Source: Bacteroidota bacterium
GTDB taxonomy: Bacteria > Bacteroidota > Bacteroidia > Bacteroidales > B39-G9
DNA: 12,201 nucleotides
Assembly (NCBI GenBank): GCA_003648455.1
Contig: QMPG01000063.1
Coordinates: 1 to 12,201 of the forward strand
Direction of reading: 5' to 3'
Shown here: piece by piece, positions 1-5,958 of the stretch
How positions within the stretch are numbered: the first letter of the stretch is position 1
How the letters are laid out: every line of letters begins with the position of its first letter
Made by a program: the position numbers and the translations under genes
Notes under the pieces: generated by a model
What the model was told of the DNA's origin: nothing
What the model saw: the letters and a program-made list of their open reading frames with translations, nothing else
Database searches by the model: none

Positions 1-151
1 AAAACGAAGTGAATTGCATGAATTAGCGATGGATAGTGGGAAGTAAAGCGGGAAATCCCGCATTAGAAGTACCCAAATTTGGGGTTTAAAAAACACCAAA
101 TTTGTTGGTAATTCTTAAGCGTAAAAAAATTATGAATTTTTCGGGTTAATA
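1..151 (+). repeat. Dispersed intergenic repeat, copy 1 (short form)
   Basis: This is the first of three copies of a non-coding repeat. It aligns nearly base for base with 1392-1579; the first 50 bases differ at one position. It begins with AAAACGAAGTGAATTGCATG and ends with TTTTTCGGGTTAATA. Inside are a small hairpin (GCGGG/CCCGC, 48-61) and a larger imperfect inverted repeat (63-118) built around CCCAAATTTGG and CCAAATTTG. It lacks about 37 bases present in copy 2. The left edge coincides with the window edge, so the true boundary may lie outside. No reading frame is evident. The function is unknown; it could be a non-autonomous mobile element, a REP-like element or a 3'-UTR structure. Confidence 0.85.
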
Positions 152-359
152 ATTTATCGTTCATTTAAAATAAATGTAAGCGATCACTACTTCACAATCT
201 CACATTTTCACTCAAAGACAACAATATAGATAATACTCATAATATTTTTATTCTTTTTTATTATAAATTTACATTTTAAAAACTTATTTTTATCGACAAT
301 TTATTTTAGATTGATTCTAAATAATTTTTTTTATTCACTATGCTGATTTCTAATTTTTT

Positions 360-1403
360 ATGATAAACATTGCTGTTGTAATTTTAAACTGGAATGGAAT
401 AAATTTTTTGAAAAAATTTCTGCCTTCTTTAGTTAAACATTCGTCAATTGAGGGTGTAAAAATTTTTATTGCTGATAATGGATCTGAAGACGATTCTGTT
501 TCTTTTGTTAAAAAAAATTATCCTGAAATAGATATTATTCAATTCGATAAAAATTACGGTTTTGCTGAAGGATACAACAAAGCTCTATACCAAATAGACG
601 CAAAATACTTTGTAATTCTTAATTCAGACGTTGAAGTTACCGAAAACTGGATCTCGCCACTTATTGAATTAATGGAAAGCGACAATAGCATTGCAGCCTG
701 TATGCCAAAAATAAAATCATATGACAATAATAAATATTTCGAATATGCCGGTGCAGCCGGTGGCTTTATCGACAAATTCGGATACCCTTTCTGTCGAGGA
801 AGAATACTAAGTAATATTGAAGAAGACAAAGGGCAGTATGATGATACAAAAGAAATATTTTGGGCAACAGGTGCGTGCATGTTTATTAGAGCTAATTTAT
901 ACAAAAGAGCCGGTGGTTTCGATGGTTTCTTCTTTGCACATATGGAAGAAATTGACCTATGTTGGCGGCTAAAAAATATGGGATATAAAATAATGTACTC
1001 TTCTAAATCAACGGTATATCACGTTGGAGGAGGTACATTACCAAACAACAACCCTCACAAACTTTATTTGAATTATCGCAACAATTTAATTTTATTGTAT
1101 AAAAATTTACCTTCAAACAAACTTTTTATAATTTTATTTTTACGATTAATACTCGATTGTTTTTCAGCTACAATTTACCTATTAAACTTACAATTCAGAT
1201 ATTTCATTGCGGTTGTTAAAGCTCACATTTCATTTTTCTCATCATTAACAAAATATAGAGAAAAAAGATTAGAATTGTTAAAATTTGAAAAAAAATTTAA
1301 ACACGATGAAATTCTTAATCAAAGCATTGTTTTTAATTTTTTCTTTAAAAAGAAAAACATATATAGCCAATTAACCCGTTTTATTCAGACAAAAACGAAG
1401 TGA
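360..1403 (+). CDS. Family 2 glycosyltransferase (WbbL/rhamnosyltransferase-like)
   Basis: This is a GT-A fold glycosyltransferase of family 2, predicted to transfer a sugar from a nucleotide-sugar donor during cell-surface polysaccharide or glycan synthesis at the inner face of the cytoplasmic membrane. What is seen: the N-terminal strand VVILNWNG (residues 6-13), DNGSEDDS (39-46), the metal-binding DXD-equivalent NSDVE (88-92), the acceptor-side motif MEEIDLCWR (195-203) with the likely catalytic acidic residue, and HVGGGT (221-226). A hydrophobic stretch at about 254-275 and a basic C-terminal tail suggest membrane association. The length, 347 aa, is normal for the family. The donor and acceptor cannot be read from sequence; rhamnosyltransferase is only the commonest label for this subfamily. 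The ATG at 360 directly precedes the conserved first strand. No other glycan gene is adjacent within the window, so it looks like a solitary gene, flanked by direct repeats. The last codons (Lys-Thr-Lys-stop) lie inside repeat copy 2. Confidence 0.9.
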   Translation: MINIAVVILNWNGINFLKKFLPSLVKHSSIEGVKIFIADNGSEDDSVSFVKKNYPEIDIIQFDKNYGFAEGYNKALYQIDAKYFVILNSDVEVTENWISPLIELMESDNSIAACMPKIKSYDNNKYFEYAGAAGGFIDKFGYPFCRGRILSNIEEDKGQYDDTKEIFWATGACMFIRANLYKRAGGFDGFFFAHMEEIDLCWRLKNMGYKIMYSSKSTVYHVGGGTLPNNNPHKLYLNYRNNLILLYKNLPSNKLFIILFLRLILDCFSATIYLLNLQFRYFIAVVKAHISFFSSLTKYREKRLELLKFEKKFKHDEILNQSIVFNFFFKKKNIYSQLTRFIQTKTK

Positions 1404-1579
1404 ATTGTATGAATTAGCGATGGATAGTGGGAAGTAAAGCGAGAACAGAACCGCCATCTGGCGATGAGCTCACACAAGTAAACCCCGCATTAGAAGTACC
1501 CAAGTTTGGACTTATTAAAAACACCAAATTTGTTGGTAATTCTTAAGCGTAGAAAAATTATGAATTTTTCGGGTTAATA
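1392..1579 (+). repeat. Dispersed intergenic repeat, copy 2 (long form, overlaps a gene end)
   Basis: This copy is in the same orientation as copy 1 and very similar to it over both flanks: head AAAACGAAGTGAATTGTATG, tail TTTTTCGGGTTAATA. It differs by an extra segment of about 37 bases (roughly 1441-1480) that is less AT-rich than its surroundings. That segment holds a small hairpin CGCC-ATCT-GGCG (1452-1463) and a GAGCTC palindrome. The larger imperfect inverted repeat lies at 1490-1546. The first 12 bases are read as the last three codons and TGA stop of the glycosyltransferase. The segment after the repeat (1580-1668) is an AT-rich leader of the next gene in which no convincing promoter is seen. 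Confidence 0.88.
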
Positions 1580-1668
1580 GACATAAATATGATAAAGGTC
1601 ATTTATTAAATAACATAGAAACTATAATTTTACAAAATCTTAAACAAAATAAATAACATAATCATATC

Positions 1669-4600
1669 ATGTATAAAATAACCAAACATCCTATTTTAGA
1701 TATTAAATCCAACGAAAAAGTTACTTTCTTATATAATGGGAAAGAAGTTGTTGGAGAAAAAGGGAAAACAATAGCTGCTGCATTACATCAAGCAGGTTAC
1801 CCAATTCACAGTCACAGTTTAGAAAATCGCGAACGCAGTCTTCAATGTGGTATTGGGAAATGTGGTGCTTGTGAAATGCTCGTAGATGGACAAATAAAAC
1901 GTATCTGTATAACTAATGTTGATGGCATTAAAGAAGTTGCAGAAATTCCAAAAGACTATCGTCCCGAAGTTGTCGAATACAAGAAAGACGAAGCAATAAA
2001 TGTATATAAAACAACAGTAGCAATTATTGGTGCAGGTCCTGCAGGTTTAGCTTGTCGCGAAGAGTTAAACAAACATAATGTTGAAAATATTGTTATTGAT
2101 AACAATAATGAAATTGGCGGTCAGTTCAATATGCAAACTCATCAGTTTTTCTTTTTTGAAAAAGAAAAAAAATTCGGTGGTATGCGCGGTTTCGATATTG
2201 CTAAAACTCTGGCTGGTGAAAATAAAGACAATATAATGCTCAATTCAACTGTTTGGGATATTTTAGAAAATAACAGACTTGCCATAAAAAATATTAAAAC
2301 AGAGGAAATATATTATGTAGATGCTGAACATCTTGTTGTTGCTACTGGGGCATTACCTTTCATGCCAAATTTCGAAAACGATGATTTACCGGGTGTTTAT
2401 ACAGCTGCTGTTTTCCAAAAAATGATGAATCAAGAATTCACTCTTCTTGGTAAAAATGTTCTTACTGTTGGAGCAGGAAACATTGGTTATCTTACTTCTT
2501 ATCAAGGAATGCAGGCTGGAGCAAACATTAAAGCAATAATTGAAGCAATGCCAAACGAAGGAGGATTTCCTGTTCAAGCAAATAGAGTTCGTCGTTTGGG
2601 TATTCCTATCATGCTCTCAAAAATTCTGGTAAAAGCAATCCCAAACGAAGACCACACAGGAATTATTGGCGCAGTAATTGCCGACTGTAAAGACTTCAAA
2701 GCCGTTCCCGGAACTGAAAAAATCATTAAAAATATTGATGTAATAAATATTTGCACAGGTCTTATTCCAGATGATACTCTCCTCACAAAAGGAAAAGAAA
2801 TTTTTGGCAGAAAATGTTATGGTGCAGGCGACGCTATTAGAATTGGCGAAGGAACAAGTGCTGTGCTTAGAGGTAAACAAACAGCTTTTGAAATTCTTCA
2901 GGAAATGAATATCCGATTTAATTATGAAGAATATCTTAAAACATCAAAAGAATATATAGATTCTCAACAACACCCTGTTAAAGTTATTAAAGAACCTGTA
3001 TTCCCTACAGGAGAAAGAAGAAAAAAACCATTTGTTATTGCCGACTGTCTATACGGTTTTGCTTGTAACCCTTGCGCTTTTTCATGCCCTCACGGTGCTA
3101 TTTCTAAATCGTCAACAAGCTCAGTACCAAAAATTGATTACGACAAATGTATTGGCTGTATGCAATGCATTACTTATTGTCCCGGTCTTGCATTCTTTGG
3201 TTACAACCCAAAAAAAGACTGGTTATTCTTCCCTGTTGAATATGAAATAGCAGAAAACACTGAAGTTTACTTAGTAAATAATAATGGAGACAAACTCGGT
3301 GAAGGTATTTTAGAAAAAATAGTTAAAAAACCTAACAAAACAAATCTTGCAAGAGTTAAATCAACAGACCTTCACGGCGAAGAAATTTTTGAAGCCAGAG
3401 GTTTTATTGTTAAAGAAAATTATCCTGAGCCAATTGAAACGGATGATTTGAAAAAAATCGAAGGCAAGCAATTTATTTGCTTTTGCGAAGATGTAACATT
3501 AGACCAAATTTTAGACGTTGTTGGCGACCGAAAATTTATTTCTGTTGACGAACTAAAACACACAACTCGCCTTGGAATGGGTGCTTGTAGAGGAAAACGT
3601 TGCGTAAAACGAGCACGAACTGCTTTAGCCAGTTATGGTGTTAGTGTTATTGATGAAGCTACTCCACGTGGACCTATGTCTAATCAAGTTGAAATGGGAG
3701 AACTTTATCCTCGAACAAAAAAAGAGAAAATTATTGTTCCTGAATGCAACAAAGCAAAAGTTATTGAAGTTGGAGCATTAGTCGCCGGAGGTGGTATTGG
3801 TGGCAGTTCAGTATTCCGATATTTAGCTGAAGCAGGACTTAAACCTACTCTCATTAATTATGGAAGAGGTTCTTCATGGAGAAATATTGCAGGTGGTCGT
3901 CCCGGATTTAGTGTTCCTGAGCTTGCAGATATTGCCGCTCATAATAACGAACTGTTTAAAGAGCTTCAAAAACGTCATAACATAAATCTAAAACCAATAA
4001 ACTATGTTACTTTTGCTCACGATCAAGCAACTTACGACGCTCTTGAATTATCAAAAGGTTGGTCTGATTCACGCACTATAGACCCTAAAGATTTCCAAAA
4101 AGAAATTGCTCCCGGTTTTAATAAAAATTTAAAAACTTATCAATCAGCTCTTATTACAAAAAATTGCTGGCAGGCAACTCCCGGACTAACAATTGAAGCT
4201 ATTAGAAAAATTGGAATTGAAAATGGAGGTGAACTTCTGGAAGATTGCAGATTGATAGATATTGAAAAACAAGGAGATACATATAAATTACTCGTTAAGA
4301 ATCATAAAAACGAATATATTGAATATCACACAAAAATATTTGTTAATGCTTTAGGTGAAAATGCCAACGAATTTTGCAAAAAAATAAACCTTAACTTAGG
4401 ATTATATCCCGTTAAACACCAGGCATTTATCACAAAACGATTGCCATTTTTGGGTGTAAACGGACGTGCTTTAGATATGTTAATAGACCGTCGTGTTTAC
4501 AAAGGATTTTCTGCTGTTTACGGTCAGCAATTGCAAGAAACAGGTCAGATAATTGGCTGTGCTTCTCCTGCTGTCGATGGATTACAAGCAGGCAAAAATC

Positions 4601-4893
4601 TTAAAATAAACGACAAAGATTTTCTCGAAATTGTTTCTGAAGTATTTATCGACTGGTTACCTGAACTTTCTTCGGTTGGTTTCCAAGCTACTTGGTCAGG
4701 TTATTACGTTGAACCTAAAATGATTATCGACCCTGATAACGGATTGTTTATCGGTCTTCGTGGTCATGGTTTTATGCTGGGACAATATCTTGCCAAAATT
4801 TATGTCGATAAATTAATGGGGAAACAAGTACCTGATTATCTAGAAAGACTTAAAATTGATGGCGATGGCTTAGAAGAAACATCATTTAAATAA
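1669..4893 (+). CDS. Fused multi-cofactor FAD/iron-sulfur oxidoreductase (HcnABC/opine-hydroxyproline dehydrogenase-like)
   Basis: A 1074-residue chain that joins parts usually carried by separate subunits. Domains in order: a plant-type [2Fe-2S] domain with Cys60, 65, 68 and 80; an FAD/NAD(P) pyridine-nucleotide-disulfide-type reductase module with GAGPAG (121-126), a second Rossmann motif GAGNIG (268-273) and YGAGDA (384-389); a ferredoxin region with cysteines 460, 466, 469, 473 and 494, 497, 500, 504, enough for two [4Fe-4S] clusters; a BFD-like [2Fe-2S] site with CFC (604-606) and CRGKRC (640-645); and a C-terminal DAO-type FAD domain starting AGGGIGG (706-712) and closing with GLRGHGFMLG (1029-1038). 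By family knowledge, such enzymes oxidise amino or imino acids (opines, hydroxyproline, proline, glycine, sarcosine) at the DAO flavin and pass electrons through the clusters to the second flavin or an external acceptor. It is cytoplasmic, with no signal peptide. The substrate cannot be decided and no catabolic neighbour helps. The ATG at 1669 leaves about 25 residues before the first conserved ferredoxin strand. An intrinsic terminator follows the gene. Confidence 0.9.
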   Translation: MYKITKHPILDIKSNEKVTFLYNGKEVVGEKGKTIAAALHQAGYPIHSHSLENRERSLQCGIGKCGACEMLVDGQIKRICITNVDGIKEVAEIPKDYRPEVVEYKKDEAINVYKTTVAIIGAGPAGLACREELNKHNVENIVIDNNNEIGGQFNMQTHQFFFFEKEKKFGGMRGFDIAKTLAGENKDNIMLNSTVWDILENNRLAIKNIKTEEIYYVDAEHLVVATGALPFMPNFENDDLPGVYTAAVFQKMMNQEFTLLGKNVLTVGAGNIGYLTSYQGMQAGANIKAIIEAMPNEGGFPVQANRVRRLGIPIMLSKILVKAIPNEDHTGIIGAVIADCKDFKAVPGTEKIIKNIDVINICTGLIPDDTLLTKGKEIFGRKCYGAGDAIRIGEGTSAVLRGKQTAFEILQEMNIRFNYEEYLKTSKEYIDSQQHPVKVIKEPVFPTGERRKKPFVIADCLYGFACNPCAFSCPHGAISKSSTSSVPKIDYDKCIGCMQCITYCPGLAFFGYNPKKDWLFFPVEYEIAENTEVYLVNNNGDKLGEGILEKIVKKPNKTNLARVKSTDLHGEEIFEARGFIVKENYPEPIETDDLKKIEGKQFICFCEDVTLDQILDVVGDRKFISVDELKHTTRLGMGACRGKRCVKRARTALASYGVSVIDEATPRGPMSNQVEMGELYPRTKKEKIIVPECNKAKVIEVGALVAGGGIGGSSVFRYLAEAGLKPTLINYGRGSSWRNIAGGRPGFSVPELADIAAHNNELFKELQKRHNINLKPINYVTFAHDQATYDALELSKGWSDSRTIDPKDFQKEIAPGFNKNLKTYQSALITKNCWQATPGLTIEAIRKIGIENGGELLEDCRLIDIEKQGDTYKLLVKNHKNEYIEYHTKIFVNALGENANEFCKKINLNLGLYPVKHQAFITKRLPFLGVNGRALDMLIDRRVYKGFSAVYGQQLQETGQIIGCASPAVDGLQAGKNLKINDKDFLEIVSEVFIDWLPELSSVGFQATWSGYYVEPKMIIDPDNGLFIGLRGHGFMLGQYLAKIYVDKLMGKQVPDYLERLKIDGDGLEETSFK

Positions 4894-4915
4894 TTAAATA
4901 AGATTAACTAGGATT

Positions 4916-4947
4916 AAAAGGCTGTAATATTTTTTACAGCCTTTTTT
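4916..4947 (+). terminator. Rho-independent terminator of the oxidoreductase gene
   Basis: A perfect 12-bp stem (AAAAGGCTGTAA / TTACAGCCTTTT) with a 6-base loop, followed by a T-rich run, starts 23 bases after the oxidoreductase stop codon. The stem has a GGCTG core and the T tract immediately follows, which is the standard intrinsic terminator layout. Confidence 0.9.
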
Positions 4948-4950
4948 GTT

Positions 4951-5104
4951 TTAATCCGGAAAATTCATTAATTTTCTACCATTAAGTAATACCCAAATTT
5001 GGGATTTTCATTAACCCCAAATTTGGGTATTACTAAATCGGGGTTTCCCACTTTGTACCCCACTATCTATCACACATTCATGCAATTCACTTCGTTTTTG
5101 CATG
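4951..5104 (-). repeat. Dispersed intergenic repeat, copy 3 (inverted, diverged)
   Basis: Read on the minus strand, this segment has the same order of blocks as copies 1 and 2: AAAACGAAGTGAATTGCATG, then a GATAGTGGG block, GTGGGAAACCCCG, the CCCAAATTTGG inverted repeat, and a tail resembling TTTTTCGGGTTAAT. It is the short form like copy 1 but clearly more diverged. The head has an additional 26-base inverted repeat (CATGCAA...TTGCATG, 5079-5104), so the element edge may be at 5104. It lies between the oxidoreductase terminator and the peptidase operon. Its orientation is opposite to both neighbouring genes, so this copy cannot be explained as a sense-strand 3' end. Confidence 0.85.
4981..5038. 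other. Long perfect stem-loop inside repeat copy 3
   Basis: The arm AGTAATACCCAAATTTGGG (4985-5003) is the exact reverse complement of 5016-5034, giving 19 perfect pairs around a 12-base loop. Three more pairs lie beyond one mismatch. Each arm also contains the self-complementary CCCAAATTTGGG, so alternative foldings or dimer forms are possible. There is no T tract beside it, so it is not a standard terminator. The corresponding hairpins of copies 1 and 2 are imperfect. Confidence 0.85.
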
Positions 5105-5176
5105 AAAACGAGTTAATTTATTTACAAAAAAATAATATTTTTCATATCTTTCCTGAAATTTAAAAATATATTAAAA

Positions 5177-5941
5177 ATGACAAATCGTTTTTCAACTTTA
5201 CTAATTTCTTTCTTTTTTTTATTTATAGTATCGTGCAGTAACAACAACGATAATGTTAAAATTGCACTTTCACGCTCAGCAGACTCTTATATAAACTGGA
5301 TAAAAAATGCAGATTCTACAATTGTATGTGTCGATTTGTATAACTTATCTATTGATTCTGCAAAAAAAGTTCTCCAAAACTGTTCCGGTTTATTATTAAC
5401 CGGTGGCGCCGATGTATCTCCTGTCAGATATAACAACCCTTCTGATACAAACAGATGTAGCATGAACTTAAGACGTGACAGTTTAGAATTTGCACTTATC
5501 GACATTGCTCTAAAAAATAAAATGCCCATAATGGGAATTTGCAGAGGAGAACAAATATTAAATGTTGCACTTGGAGGTTCTTTAATTGTAGATATTCCAA
5601 CAGATTATGGAACTTGTGTAATTCACCGCAAAAAGAATACTTATAATTGTCTGCATAACATAAATATTGAAAAACAATCTCTACTTTATAAAATCTGTAA
5701 AATAGATTCCGGAATCGTAAACTCTAACCACCATCAGGGAATATATTTGTTATCGGACAAACTTAAGGTTGTGGCACGAACAAACGACCTTCTTCCCGAA
5801 GCAATTGAATGGAAAAATCCAAAAGGAAAATCATTTCTCATGGCAGTACAATGGCATCCTGAAAGATTAGAAAAAGAAAATGTTCTATCGTTTCCTATTG
5901 CTTTAAAATTTATTGAAGAAGTAAAAAAATATAATAACTAA
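5177..5941 (+). CDS. Lipoprotein class I glutamine amidotransferase-like peptidase (C26, PuuD-like gamma-glutamyl hydrolase)
   Basis: The protein is expected to hydrolyse a gamma-glutamyl amide or peptide bond, as PuuD does with gamma-glutamyl-GABA. What is seen: an N-terminal hydrophobic segment ending in the lipobox IVSC with Cys20 as the lipidation site, the oxyanion region GLLLTGGADVSP (about 71-82), the nucleophile elbow MGICRGE with Cys122, and the catalytic HPE triad end in QWHPE (His227, Glu229). All triad residues are intact, and 254 aa minus the signal matches the family. PuuD itself is cytoplasmic; the lipobox points to an envelope location here. The residues after Cys20 (SNNNDN) are only weakly like a surface-export signal, so periplasmic versus surface is open. 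The gene starts 17 bases upstream of a C69 dipeptidase gene on the same strand, probably as one operon. A weak -7-like TATCTTTC lies at 5145-5152. The true substrate is not known. Confidence 0.87.
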   Translation: MTNRFSTLLISFFFLFIVSCSNNNDNVKIALSRSADSYINWIKNADSTIVCVDLYNLSIDSAKKVLQNCSGLLLTGGADVSPVRYNNPSDTNRCSMNLRRDSLEFALIDIALKNKMPIMGICRGEQILNVALGGSLIVDIPTDYGTCVIHRKKNTYNCLHNINIEKQSLLYKICKIDSGIVNSNHHQGIYLLSDKLKVVARTNDLLPEAIEWKNPKGKSFLMAVQWHPERLEKENVLSFPIALKFIEEVKKYNN

Positions 5942-5958
5942 AATAAAAATTAATTCTA

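Noticed and set aside
152..359. Promoter for the glycosyltransferase
   Set aside because: No TAnnTTTG match could be found in this AT-rich stretch, so a promoter cannot be placed with support.
554..904. Minus-strand open frame opposite the glycosyltransferase
   Set aside because: It is antisense to the conserved NSDVE-containing region of the glycosyltransferase and lacks any family resemblance.
1..1579. Integron-like gene cassettes with attC sites after each ORF
   Set aside because: The layout (single ORF followed by an imperfect palindrome, all in one orientation) is suggestive, but no GTTRRRY/RYYYAAC core pair is present in the repeats, copy 3 is inverted, and no integrase gene is visible.
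3032..3250. Open frame on the plus strand inside the oxidoreductase
   Set aside because: It lies wholly within the well-supported oxidoreductase frame and its translation has no recognisable domain or independent start signal.
1669..4893. Naming the fused enzyme as a hydrogen cyanide synthase
   Set aside because: Domain types match HcnABC, but the same domains occur in opine, proline and hydroxyproline dehydrogenases, and the extra ferredoxin region is not diagnostic of cyanide synthesis.
1..5104. CRISPR array
   Set aside because: The repeats are 150-190 bases long, only three in number, in mixed orientation and separated by genes, not by short spacers.
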